Shown: piece by piece, positions 17,607-27,175 of the stretch
Numbering within the stretch: position 1 is the stretch's first letter
Layout: every line of letters starts with the position of its first letter
NCBI GenBank assembly: GCA_964481145.1
Contig: CAYZTA010000031.1
Location: forward strand, 4,270-68,269
Origin: Sandaracinus sp964481145
GTDB taxonomy: Bacteria > Myxococcota_A > Polyangia > Polyangiales > Sandaracinaceae
DNA: 64,000 nucleotides
Reading direction: 5' to 3'
Translations under genes and position numbers: made by a program
The notes under the pieces: model-generated
What the model saw: only the letters and a program-made list of their open reading frames with translations
What the model was told of the DNA's origin: nothing
Databases searched by the model: none

Positions 17607-18935
17607 ATGATGGAGAGCGTGCCTTCGCTCCGGCTTTCGCGCTTCGCCTTCGTGTGTTTGGCTGGGTTCGCACTTTCGCTCTCAGCAGCGAAAGCGCGAG
17701 CTGATGAGCCTGTTCTGCTGGGCGTGGAGGCAGGGCTCACAATCCCGCTCGCCGCACCACAAAGTGAGCGGTTTGGCCCAGGCGGGACGCTTGGCCTCGC
17801 GCTGCATACACCGATCAACGAATGGTTGATTCCGATCATTCGTTTGAGGGCGTTGCTGCTTTCCGATGGCGCGCCTCCCGCCGATTCGTCCATTCGCGAT
17901 CCCGGCGTGGGCACTGCATTTGGCGGCTCGTTGGGTCTTCGATTGCGTCCATCTGGTTTTTGGGCGCCCGAAGAGCTGCAGCGAGCGAACGGGATTTGGG
18001 TTGAAATCAACGCAGGCGCTGCGCTGACCGGCGAGGTCATTCGCCCGGCGTTCGACGCTGCGCTTGGATATGATTTCGAGATCGATGATGTGCGCTTGGG
18101 TCCGATGGCGCGTTTTCATCATGTGCTGCACTACGATGATCCGATCGACTCACGCCCTGCGTATCTGATCACGCTCGGGATGGAGATCGTGTTTTTCGAT
18201 CGTCAGAGCGAACCAACCCCCGAAGCGCCGCGTGAGAGCGATCGAGATGGCGATGGGATTTTGGATGAGCTCGACCAGTGTCCAGACGAACCAGAAGATC
18301 GCGATCATTTCGAAGATTCGGACGGTTGCCCCGACCCCGACAACGATCGTGATGGGGTGCTCGATCCAGACGATGGGTGTCCTCTCGAGCCAGAAGACCT
18401 CGACGGCTTCGAGGATTCGGATGGTTGTCCTGAGCTCGACAACGATCGCGATGGGTTCCTCGACGCGCAGGATCAGTGCCCGAACGAAGCCGAAGTGCTC
18501 AATGGCGTCGATGATGACGATGGCTGTCCGGATCAAGGGCTCATCCAAATGGTCGATGATCGCATCGTGCTGGAGGAGAGGGTGCTCTTCGATTTCGAGC
18601 GGGCGCGCGTCAAGCACGGAGCGCGTCCGGTCTTGCAGGCGATCGTCGAACTTTGGCGACAGCATCCGGAATGGGTGAGTGTGCGTGTCGAGGGGCACGC
18701 CGATTCGCGCGGTGTTCCGGAGTACAATCAGGAGCTGAGCGAGCGACGGGCACGCCAGGTGCGCAGTGCACTGATCGAGCTCGGGATGCCTGGCGAAATG
18801 ATAGAATCCGTTGGATTCGGTGCGGATCGCCCTCGTGATGCGGGCGAATCCGAGGAGGCACATCAGCGCAACCGACGTGTCGAGTTCGTCGTGGTCCAAC
18901 GCCGTGACTCGGCGGGAGGAGGGGAAGAGCCATGA
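17607..18935 (+). CDS. OmpA-family outer-membrane protein with TSP3 calcium-binding repeats
   Basis: A 442-residue outer-membrane protein. A signal peptide (about residues 1-31, ending AAKARADE) is followed by a ~170-residue beta-barrel-like region, then thrombospondin type-3 repeats of the form DxDxDGxxDxxDxCP (three units, e.g. DRDGDGILDELDQCPDEPED and DNDRDGVLDPDDGCP), which bind calcium. The C-terminal OmpA domain (last ~115 residues) has VRVEGHADSRG and NQELSERRARQV, the peptidoglycan-binding signature. It should tether the outer membrane to the cell wall. I start at ATG 17607; the open frame upstream overlaps parE and is not signal-like. It overlaps the next gene by four bases (ATGA). 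Confidence 0.9.
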   Translation: MMESVPSLRLSRFAFVCLAGFALSLSAAKARADEPVLLGVEAGLTIPLAAPQSERFGPGGTLGLALHTPINEWLIPIIRLRALLLSDGAPPADSSIRDPGVGTAFGGSLGLRLRPSGFWAPEELQRANGIWVEINAGAALTGEVIRPAFDAALGYDFEIDDVRLGPMARFHHVLHYDDPIDSRPAYLITLGMEIVFFDRQSEPTPEAPRESDRDGDGILDELDQCPDEPEDRDHFEDSDGCPDPDNDRDGVLDPDDGCPLEPEDLDGFEDSDGCPELDNDRDGFLDAQDQCPNEAEVLNGVDDDDGCPDQGLIQMVDDRIVLEERVLFDFERARVKHGARPVLQAIVELWRQHPEWVSVRVEGHADSRGVPEYNQELSERRARQVRSALIELGMPGEMIESVGFGADRPRDAGESEEAHQRNRRVEFVVVQRRDSAGGGEEP

Positions 18936-20134
18936 TCGCGTTCGAACGAGGGCTTCTCTTGTCTCTTGGTGGGATGTTGCTCGCAGGATGTGCCTCGGTC
19001 CTCGGCGCTGAATGTGCCGAGGGGTTTTCTCTGTGCGAGGGTCGATGCGTCGCTCGTGGGACTTGTGCGAGCGAGTGGGATGGCTCGTTCGATAGAATGG
19101 ACGCGGGAGATGCATCGAGGCCTCGGGATGGCGCGATGTGGGGTGACGCCGACGATCCAGAGATTGAGCTCGACGGATCCAATGGGTGGCGACGGGATGC
19201 GGGGCGAACCCCCGATGCGCAGATGGGGGATGGAGGCGGAACCCTGCCAGGGTGCGAACTCGGGCAGGTTTCTTGTGAGGGCGTCTGTCAGGATGCCTTG
19301 AGCGATCCGCTGCATTGTGGTGGGTGCGGAGTCGAGTGCGCGAGCTCGGAAGTGTGCGCACGCGGCGTGTGTACGTTGACTTGCGATCCTCCGCTTTCGT
19401 CGTGTGCTGGCCGTTGCATCGACATGCAGAGTGATCCCGATCATTGCGGCTCATGTCGCAATCGATGTGTCTCGGGCATTTGCATCGATGGTGAATGTGC
19501 GGAGGCACTCGCAGGACATATCGTCGCGCTCGGGCATGATTATCAGGTGCAGCGTTCCGGCATGAATCGTCTTGCAGGCAACGCTCTTTTCCTTGCGCGA
19601 GGAAGTCCGGTACGGGTCCTCGTGTATGAGGGAGGATCATCTGCGGGATCGCGTGCTGGGATCCACGCCGCGATCAATCAGGTCGCAACATCGACAGGGC
19701 GCACTTGGATGGCCACTCCTGCGGGAGACGCCAGTGAGGTGCCCTACCAACTCTCGAACGCGGATGCGTTCATCATCTACGCACAGGCAGCGGCGTCTGA
19801 CGGTGAATTGCGCGAGCTTGGAACGCTTTGGGGACGCTCTCTCGAGATGTTTCTACGTCGCGGAGGTGTCATCGTGATGTTCGAAACGATGAGCACGAAC
19901 AACGCCGGCACGTGGCAGATTCTCGAGTCAGCGGGGCTCTTCTCGTGTTTGAGTCGCGCTGAAACGACAGGCACGCGAATCACCGTCAGCGATCCTGCCG
20001 ATTCGGTCGCCTTACGGGTGCCCCTCGAATATGTCGGAGAGCGCACGACGGTTCGGTTCGACACGGCCGATGGAAATGTCGTTTGCCGCGACGAAACGGG
20101 CCCGGTCGTCGTGCACCGCACCTACGTTCCTTGA
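18932..20134 (+). CDS. Cys-rich lipoprotein with a glutamine-amidotransferase-like C-terminal domain
   Basis: A 400-residue lipoprotein (signal peptide with lipobox LLAGC, Cys20). After an Asp/Gly-rich linker come two or three Cys-rich modules of the Stig1-like type (DPLHCGGCGVECASSEVC and DPDHCGSCRNRCVSGIC), common in myxobacterial surface proteins. The C-terminal ~200 residues (from about 195) have alternating strands and helices, with VRVLVYEGG, ADAFIIYAQ and FLRRGGVIVMFE, reminiscent of a class-I glutamine-amidotransferase/ThuA-like fold, but I see no catalytic Cys-His-Glu set, so activity is doubtful. Translation is coupled to the OmpA gene by an ATGA overlap, suggesting the two work together at the cell surface. 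Confidence 0.65.
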   Translation: MIAFERGLLLSLGGMLLAGCASVLGAECAEGFSLCEGRCVARGTCASEWDGSFDRMDAGDASRPRDGAMWGDADDPEIELDGSNGWRRDAGRTPDAQMGDGGGTLPGCELGQVSCEGVCQDALSDPLHCGGCGVECASSEVCARGVCTLTCDPPLSSCAGRCIDMQSDPDHCGSCRNRCVSGICIDGECAEALAGHIVALGHDYQVQRSGMNRLAGNALFLARGSPVRVLVYEGGSSAGSRAGIHAAINQVATSTGRTWMATPAGDASEVPYQLSNADAFIIYAQAAASDGELRELGTLWGRSLEMFLRRGGVIVMFETMSTNNAGTWQILESAGLFSCLSRAETTGTRITVSDPADSVALRVPLEYVGERTTVRFDTADGNVVCRDETGPVVVHRTYVP

Positions 20135-20135
20135 A

Positions 20136-20834
20136 TCAAGAGCGGCCGTAGACGGGGACGAGAGCGCCTCGTGTGGCTTTGTTGTGGGGTGAAGCGAGAA
20201 AAACAATCGTGGATGCGAGGTCGTCGGTGCTCGGCCAGGCCTCGTGATCTGCGTTGGGCATCGCGGCGCGATTGGCGGGCGTATCGATGATCGAAGGCAC
20301 GACCGCGTTGACCCAGATGTTCTCGGATTTGAGCTCTTCGGCGAGTGACTGCGTCAGTGCGGCGACGGCGGCTTTCGAAGCCGCGTAGGCCGAGACATTC
20401 GGAGCCGGCACGAGCACGGGTTTGGCAGAGACGTTGACGAGACGACCTCCAAATCCACGTTCGCGGATGCGTGCGACGGCCTCGCGACAGCACAAGAAGC
20501 AACTGATCGTGTTGGTGCTCAACATGCGTCGCAGCATGGTCGGCGTCGTCTCTGCCAAGGGAGCTGCCAGAAAGCCGCCTGCGATCTGAATCGATGCCCA
20601 GAGATGCGGCACGTGGGCATAAAAGTTTTCGACTTGCACATCATCGCTCAGATCGACACCGACTCGCACCGTGACGCGCGGGTCTTTGGCGAGTGCGAAC
20701 CTCGAAGCTTCTTCCTCGTTCCACGCGGGCACATGCACGTGCGCTCCTGCTTCGATCAAACGTGTGGCGACCGCCGTCCCCAGCGCCCCAGCCCCGCCTG
20801 TGACGACGACATGTTGTCCTTCGAATTCGCTCAT
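20136..20834 (-). CDS. SDR-family NAD(P)-dependent oxidoreductase
   Basis: A 232-residue short-chain dehydrogenase/reductase. The cofactor-binding motif TGGAGALG lies at residues 12-19 and the catalytic YxxxK is visible in SAYAASKAAVAAL, preceded by the serine-bearing strand LVNVSAKPVLV. The substrate cannot be inferred. It converges on the Cys-rich lipoprotein gene with a single base between stops, and is divergent from the ParA-like gene, sharing a ~95-base upstream region with it. Confidence 0.88.
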   Translation of the reverse strand: MSEFEGQHVVVTGGAGALGTAVATRLIEAGAHVHVPAWNEEEASRFALAKDPRVTVRVGVDLSDDVQVENFYAHVPHLWASIQIAGGFLAAPLAETTPTMLRRMLSTNTISCFLCCREAVARIRERGFGGRLVNVSAKPVLVPAPNVSAYAASKAAVAALTQSLAEELKSENIWVNAVVPSIIDTPANRAAMPNADHEAWPSTDDLASTIVFLASPHNKATRGALVPVYGRS

Positions 20835-20885
20835 CGCCTCATCTTGTCATTTTTTTGATTTCCGCGCGCGCTTCCGGCATTGGAC

Positions 20886-20913
20886 TCGTGGACGCGAAGG
20901 GCGCGTCCGACGA
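20886..20913. promoter_or_regulatory. Long imperfect palindrome just upstream of the ParA-like gene
   Basis: TCGTGGACGCG (20886-20896) and CGCGTCC-G-ACGA (20902-20913) form an eleven-pair stem with a five-base loop and one bulged G; the inner seven pairs are perfect. It ends six bases before the GAGGAG ribosome site of the ParA-like gene. It could be an operator for the downstream ribbon-helix-helix protein, a centromere-like site, or an RNA hairpin that controls translation. The sequence alone does not decide between these. Confidence 0.4.
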
Positions 20914-20930
20914 ACGAAGAGGAGATGCGC

Positions 20931-22085
20931 GTGGTCGATACACCGCTCTCGATGTGCTCTGTGTGCGAGCGCTCGTTTCAGGTTCGGTTTCGCTACCAAA
21001 TGCGCGAGGAGGAAGGCGTATTTCGGTATTTCTGCTCTCAAGCATGTCAGCAGACGAGTCTTGGCTATTCGTCGGTCGGCACCTCGGCCAGTGCGGCGAG
21101 CGCAGCGACTTGTGGGTGCGACGTATGTGGGAAGCAATTCGTGCTGGAGTTCCCATTCCAAGTGCAGGTGAAGGACGGAGCGCCTTCGCATTTCTGCACG
21201 ATGGAGTGTCGCAACGCAGCGCGCGCCGGCGTTCTTCGGGTGAACCGGGCCGGCGCAGCGGTCCGCAGCGGTCCACGACGCATCGCGGTGTTCAATCACA
21301 AGGGCGGGACGGGGAAGACGACGACGGCCGTCAATCTCGCGGCAGGCCTCGCGGAAGCAGGCAATCGCGTTCTTCTCGTCGACGCCGATGGTCAAGGCAA
21401 TGTCGGTGTGAGCCTCGGAATTCGAGGAGATAAAACCCTCTATCACGTGCTCGTTCATGGTGTGAACGCGGTCGACGCGGCAGTCCCGGTTCGAGACGAT
21501 TTTCATGTGCTCACGTCGAACGAGTTGCTTGCGGCGGCAGAGCTCCATCTCGCGACGCGGCCCAATCGGGATCGGGTCATGCGCGAGCGTCTCGGGGATC
21601 GTGTGGTCGGATATGACGTCGTGGTGATCGACTGTGCGCCGGCGCTTTCTCTGATGAATCAAAACGCGCTCGTCTATGCAGACAGTGTCATCATTCCGGT
21701 CTCTTGCGACTATCTTTCGCTCGTCGGTGTCAAACAGGTGCTTCGCACCCTGAAGCACGTGCGCGACCTTTTGAAGCACGATGTGTCTCTGCTCGGTGTG
21801 CTCCCGACATTTTACGACGTGCGCAACAAAATCGCGCGCGACTCGGTTGCTGCGCTGCAAGATCATTTCGGGGAGCGCTGCTTGCCGCCGATTCGCGTCA
21901 ACACGAAGCTTCGCGAAGCGCCGAGCGTGCGTAAGACGATCTTCGAATACGCGCCTGACAGTCACGGAGCGCTCGATTACATGGGGTTGGTCGATCACGT
22001 GCGGCGTCTTCGTGGAGATGCGCGGCTCATCGAGCGCGAAGGTGCGCCGGTGATGGCCGAAGTACAGATCGCAGCAGCGGGCTGA
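20931..22085 (+). CDS. ParA-family ATPase with two N-terminal zinc-binding modules
   Basis: A 384-residue P-loop ATPase of the ParA/Soj type used to position DNA or protein cargo. The C-terminal ~270 residues have the deviant Walker A KGGTGKTTT (124-132), switch region DADGQGNVGVSLG, and Walker B VVVIDCAPALSL. The N-terminus is unusual: two modules of the same spacing, C-x2-C-x22-C-x3-C (Cys 9, 12, 35, 39 and Cys 63, 66, 89, 93), with FCSQAC and FCTMEC, resembling TRASH/MYM-like zinc fingers. I choose GTG 20931 because GAGGAG at 20919-20924 is six bases before it; ATG 20925 (no spacing) and ATG 20880 (upstream of the palindrome) are alternatives. The next gene, 10 bases on, encodes a small RHH-like protein. 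Confidence 0.8.
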   Translation: MVDTPLSMCSVCERSFQVRFRYQMREEEGVFRYFCSQACQQTSLGYSSVGTSASAASAATCGCDVCGKQFVLEFPFQVQVKDGAPSHFCTMECRNAARAGVLRVNRAGAAVRSGPRRIAVFNHKGGTGKTTTAVNLAAGLAEAGNRVLLVDADGQGNVGVSLGIRGDKTLYHVLVHGVNAVDAAVPVRDDFHVLTSNELLAAAELHLATRPNRDRVMRERLGDRVVGYDVVVIDCAPALSLMNQNALVYADSVIIPVSCDYLSLVGVKQVLRTLKHVRDLLKHDVSLLGVLPTFYDVRNKIARDSVAALQDHFGERCLPPIRVNTKLREAPSVRKTIFEYAPDSHGALDYMGLVDHVRRLRGDARLIEREGAPVMAEVQIAAAG

Positions 22086-22095
22086 AGGAGTTGTG

Positions 22096-22434
22096 ATGGC
22101 AGCCGATGGTGCACGCGCAGTTCGCGAGCTTTTCGATGATGGAGAAGTGCGCGACGTTCTTCGTGAGACGTTTTATCGAAGCGACTCTCCACTCATGCCG
22201 GTCGCGGCGACCGCACCCGAAGCCGAGAGCGGGAAAAAGCGACGTCGAGTCGCCAAGCCAAAGCCCGATCACTACGAGATCATTTGCATCTCGATGTACA
22301 AGGACGACCTGGGTCGCCTCGATCAGAAAGTGGCCGAGCTCAAGGCGCGCGGGCATCGGCGCATGACGCGCAGCGCGCTCATCCGGTGGGCGTTGGAGCA
22401 ACTCGATTTGGATAGCGTGCCGCGCGGAATTTGA
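22096..22434 (+). CDS. Small ribbon-helix-helix-like protein, probable ParA partner
   Basis: A 112-residue protein with a good ribosome site (AAGGAG at 22085-22090, five bases before ATG). Its first ~55 residues are likely flexible and end in a basic stretch (GKKRRRVAKPKP). The C-terminal ~50 residues fit a ribbon-helix-helix DNA-binding fold: a strand (YEIICISMY), helix (DDLGRLDQKVAELKARG), a short turn (RRMT) and helix (RSALIRWALEQLDLD). The layout resembles ParG-type centromere-binding proteins, whose flexible N-terminus stimulates ParA. It probably shares a transcript with the ParA-like gene. The family assignment is a pattern judgement. Confidence 0.6.
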   Translation: MAADGARAVRELFDDGEVRDVLRETFYRSDSPLMPVAATAPEAESGKKRRRVAKPKPDHYEIICISMYKDDLGRLDQKVAELKARGHRRMTRSALIRWALEQLDLDSVPRGI

Positions 22435-22436
22435 AG

Positions 22437-22898
22437 CTATGAGTCGGTCGGCTCCGGGGGGCCCTGAATCAAGGTGAAGACACCGCTCTCGAAGCCTTCG
22501 GGAACCTGCGCTTCCATATCAGGATCGGTGATCTCGGTCTCAGGATTCCGTACGATTCCAGACGCTGCGCGTTTGGGAACGCCGAGCTCTCCGCGGAACA
22601 TCGCGTAGGTGTTGGGCGCTTCGATGGCGATCCATGCGCTCGCCTCGACGAATTCGAGAACGAGCGCGTCGCTGATCGTCGCGCCCGACTCGAGCATCTC
22701 CGTCACCGCACGATGCAACTCGACGTAATGGTCGAGGCGAGCCGGAAAATCTCCAAACGCGAGACGCTGCACCATGTGCTTTCCGAGCTTGACGAAACTT
22801 CCCGGTGGGCGGTCGCCAAACAAGCTCTCGAAGCACGCGACGTAGCTATCGTACGCGGCGACATAATCGATTTCATCCGTCTCGGACACAGACCCCAA
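22437..22898 (-). CDS. Hypothetical protein, 153 residues
   Basis: I do not recognise a family. The predicted protein is acidic and mainly helical, without signal peptide or membrane segment (e.g. YVAAYDSYVACFESLFG, LDHYVELHRAVTEMLESGA), ending in a Pro/Glu-rich tail. It lies on the minus strand directly after hutI, two bases separating their boundaries, and converges on the RHH-like gene. It may be the last gene of the hut transcript, but nothing in the sequence ties it to histidine metabolism. Confidence 0.55.
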   Translation of the reverse strand: MGSVSETDEIDYVAAYDSYVACFESLFGDRPPGSFVKLGKHMVQRLAFGDFPARLDHYVELHRAVTEMLESGATISDALVLEFVEASAWIAIEAPNTYAMFRGELGVPKRAASGIVRNPETEITDPDMEAQVPEGFESGVFTLIQGPPEPTDS

Positions 22899-22900
22899 CC

Positions 22901-24169
22901 TTACCAGACGAACGTGCCATCTGCCGGCCTCTCGTCTGAGAGACGATCCAGCACCACCTCTCCTCCGATCGTCACGAGGCTTGCCTTCGCCCCGCCGAGC
23001 ACATATCCCAACATCCGCGGGTCGTCATGATCGAAACAGGCAAGATCCGCCTTCATTCCAGGCAAGATCGTGCCCACATCAGAGAGACCGAGCGCGCGTG
23101 CCGCGTGGGTCGTGACTCCCAAGATGGCATCTTCGATGTTGACCCCCGCGTCGCGCACCGCGAGCGCCACGCAGAGCGGCAGGTCGGTGCACGGAGAGGT
23201 GCCGGGATTGCAGTCGGTCCCGATCGCGACCTTGACGCCAAAGGTACGCAGCCGCGCTGCGTCGGGCGCTTTCTGACGCAGGGTTCGCCACGCTCCGGGC
23301 AAGAGGACGCCGCAGACGTCGGCTTTGGCCATGGCCCGCAGGCCATCGTCGCTCACGTCTTCGAGGTGATCGCAGCTGAGCCCGCCAAGCTCGGCCACGA
23401 GCTCGGCGCCCTTCAAATCGCGAAACTGGCCGACATGCGCTTTGATGCGCAGTCGGGCGTCTTTTGCAGCCCGAAGCACGGCTTCGGCTTCGGCGCGAGT
23501 GAACGCGTTTTCATCGAGATACACATCGCAGGCATCGGCCAGACCACGGGTGGCTGCGCGAGGGATCATTTCGGAGATCACGTCCGACAAATAACCCGCA
23601 CGATCATCGGCTCTCTCCTTCGGGACGGCATGTGCGCCGAGCAAGGTCGTCGTGGTTCGCACGATCCCTTCCTGCGCGAGTCGGCGCCCCACTTCGAGCA
23701 ATCTCAGCTCGTGCTCGACGCTCAGTCCATAGCCGCTTTTCACTTCGACAGTGGTCGTGCCGCACGCGCGCATCGCGAACGCGCGCTGTTTGGCGAGCGC
23801 GAAGAGGAGATCATTTTCGGCATCGCGGGTGGCGCGTACGGTGCTCATGATGCCGCCACCGGATTGCGCGATTGCGCGATAATCTTCCCCTGCCATTTTT
23901 CGGGCAAATTCGTTTACGCGACTGCCCGCAAAGACGAGATGGGTGTGAGGATCGACGAGTCCGGGAAGCAACACGCGTCCTGCCAGATTGATTTCGCGTT
24001 TCGCGTCGCGAGGGCGATCTCCATCGCGCCCAACCCATTGGATGCGTCCCTCGGCCACCGCGACCGCGCCCTCATCGATGATCGCGAGCTGCTCTTGCGC
24101 GCTCTCACCGACACCTGCACAGGTCACCACGCGCGCGTTTCGGAGCACGAAATCGATAGAAGTCGCCAT
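22901..24169 (-). CDS. hutI: Imidazolonepropionase
   Basis: Hydrolyses 4-imidazolone-5-propanoate to N-formimino-L-glutamate in histidine breakdown, in the cytosol. The 422-residue amidohydrolase has the metal-binding motif LVDPHTHLVFAG, GGGIMSTVRATR, TTTVEVKSGYGL, KAHVGQF, and the late metal-site Asp region AIGTDCNPGTSPC. I start at ATG 24169, which gives the family N-terminus MATSIDFVLRNARVVTC; the open frame extends further upstream but that part overlaps hutU and is not HutI-like. It follows hutU by four bases, so the two form one operon. Confidence 0.95.
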   Translation of the reverse strand: MATSIDFVLRNARVVTCAGVGESAQEQLAIIDEGAVAVAEGRIQWVGRDGDRPRDAKREINLAGRVLLPGLVDPHTHLVFAGSRVNEFARKMAGEDYRAIAQSGGGIMSTVRATRDAENDLLFALAKQRAFAMRACGTTTVEVKSGYGLSVEHELRLLEVGRRLAQEGIVRTTTTLLGAHAVPKERADDRAGYLSDVISEMIPRAATRGLADACDVYLDENAFTRAEAEAVLRAAKDARLRIKAHVGQFRDLKGAELVAELGGLSCDHLEDVSDDGLRAMAKADVCGVLLPGAWRTLRQKAPDAARLRTFGVKVAIGTDCNPGTSPCTDLPLCVALAVRDAGVNIEDAILGVTTHAARALGLSDVGTILPGMKADLACFDHDDPRMLGYVLGGAKASLVTIGGEVVLDRLSDERPADGTFVW

Positions 24170-24173
24170 GGCC

Positions 24174-25832
<1,659 letters not shown>

Positions 25833-25861
25833 AGGGCCGAGGCTTACCACGCTTGTGCGCG

Positions 25862-25915
25862 TGAGCGAGACTGAGTTCCTTCACGGTATGCCTCTTGACG
25901 AGGCAATGAGCGAGA
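25862..25915. promoter_or_regulatory. Inverted repeat framed by a direct repeat between hutU and the thiolase gene
   Basis: In the divergent gap, TGCCTC (25889-25894) and GAGGCA (25900-25905) form a six-base inverted repeat around TTGAC. The nonamer TGAGCGAGA occurs on both sides, at 25862-25870 and 25907-25915. The arrangement would suit a regulator binding between the two divergent promoters; no clear -35/-10 pair is visible. Confidence 0.3.
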
Positions 25916-25940
25916 TGCCAAAGACTCGTTTGGAGGAATC

Positions 25941-27125
25941 ATGTCCAAGCGCGAGGTTTTCATCGTTTCGGCGGCCCGTACTCCGATTGGCTCGTTTCAG
26001 GGCGTTTTTTCGAGTGTTCCTGCCGTGCGACTCGGGGCGACTGCGATTTCGGCGGCGCTCTCACGTTCGGGCCTCGGTGCGGCTGACGTCGATGAAACCT
26101 TCATGGGCAATGTGCTCACGGCGGGGGAGGGGCAAGCACCGGCACGCCAGGCCGCTCGCTATGCGGGGATCCCCGATCGTGTTCCGGCGACCACGGTGGG
26201 CAAGGTGTGTGGCTCGGGGCTTCAAGCCGTGATTTTCGGGACGAAATCGATTTTGCTCGGCGATGCCGAGGTCGTCCTTGCGGGCGGTATGGAGTCGATG
26301 AGTCAAGCGCCTTATCTCTTGCCGCAGGCACGTTCGGGCTATCGCATGGGCGATGGTCAGATCATCGACTCGATGGTCCACGATGGGCTCTTTGACCCGT
26401 ACAAGAAATGGCACATGGGCAACGCGGGCGAGCTTTGCGTGAAGGAGCATGGCTTTACCCGCGAGGCGCAGGACGCATTCGCGAAGCGTTCGTACGAGCG
26501 CGCACTTTCAGCGATGGAAAGCGGTGCGTTTACGAGTGAAATCGCGGAGGTGAAGATCGAGGCCAAAAAGGGTGAATCCACGAGCGTGACGGAAGACGAA
26601 GAGCCGCGTCGCGCCAAGCTCGACAAGATGGCTTCACTGCGGCCTGCCTTCGATAAAGAAGGCACGATCACTGCGGCCAATGCGTCCAAGATCAACGACG
26701 GCGCGGCGGCGGTGATCCTTGCGAGCGGTGAGACAGTGAAAAAGAAGGGGCTCGAGCCGTTGGCCCGCGTCGTGGGCTACGGTGGCCATGCACAAGCGCC
26801 CGAATGGTTCACGACGGCGCCTGTGGGGGCGATCGAGAATGTCCTTGCACGCACAGGATTGAAGGTTGGCGATATCGATCTCTTCGAGGTCAACGAGGCC
26901 TTCGCGGTCGTCGCGATGGTGACAGCACAGAAGACGGGCATCGATCCCGAGAGGATGAACGTGCACGGCGGCGCGGTGGCGCTCGGCCATCCGATCGGCG
27001 CGAGCGGCGCGAGGATTTTGACGACCCTCGTGTATGCGTTGAAGAGCCAGAACAAAAAGCGCGGCTTGGCGACGCTCTGCATCGGCGGCGGCGAAGCCGT
27101 CGCGATGATCGTCGAGGCTGTTTGA
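25941..27125 (+). CDS. Acetyl-CoA acetyltransferase (thiolase)
   Basis: A 394-residue type II (biosynthetic-like) thiolase that condenses or cleaves acetyl-CoA/acetoacetyl-CoA. The nucleophile Cys90 is in KVCGSGLQAV, the histidine base in VHGGAVALGHPIGASGAR, and the second active-site cysteine in TLCIGGGEA. NEAFAVVAM precedes the HGG loop as in family members. A strong ribosome site (TGGAGG) sits before ATG 25941. Downstream on the same strand are a PEP-synthase-like gene, then 3-hydroxyacyl-CoA dehydrogenase and enoyl-CoA hydratase, so a role in C4 acyl-CoA metabolism (acetoacetyl-CoA to crotonyl-CoA or the reverse) is likely. Confidence 0.95.
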   Translation: MSKREVFIVSAARTPIGSFQGVFSSVPAVRLGATAISAALSRSGLGAADVDETFMGNVLTAGEGQAPARQAARYAGIPDRVPATTVGKVCGSGLQAVIFGTKSILLGDAEVVLAGGMESMSQAPYLLPQARSGYRMGDGQIIDSMVHDGLFDPYKKWHMGNAGELCVKEHGFTREAQDAFAKRSYERALSAMESGAFTSEIAEVKIEAKKGESTSVTEDEEPRRAKLDKMASLRPAFDKEGTITAANASKINDGAAAVILASGETVKKKGLEPLARVVGYGGHAQAPEWFTTAPVGAIENVLARTGLKVGDIDLFEVNEAFAVVAMVTAQKTGIDPERMNVHGGAVALGHPIGASGARILTTLVYALKSQNKKRGLATLCIGGGEAVAMIVEAV

Positions 27126-27175
27126 GCGATTTGATTGGAAGCTGAAGGCCGAAGGTCGAAATCCGATGGCCTGGC

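Noticed and set aside
20850..20856. Run of seven Ts as a terminator
   Set aside because: It has no hairpin before it and lies upstream of both divergent genes, not after a stop codon.
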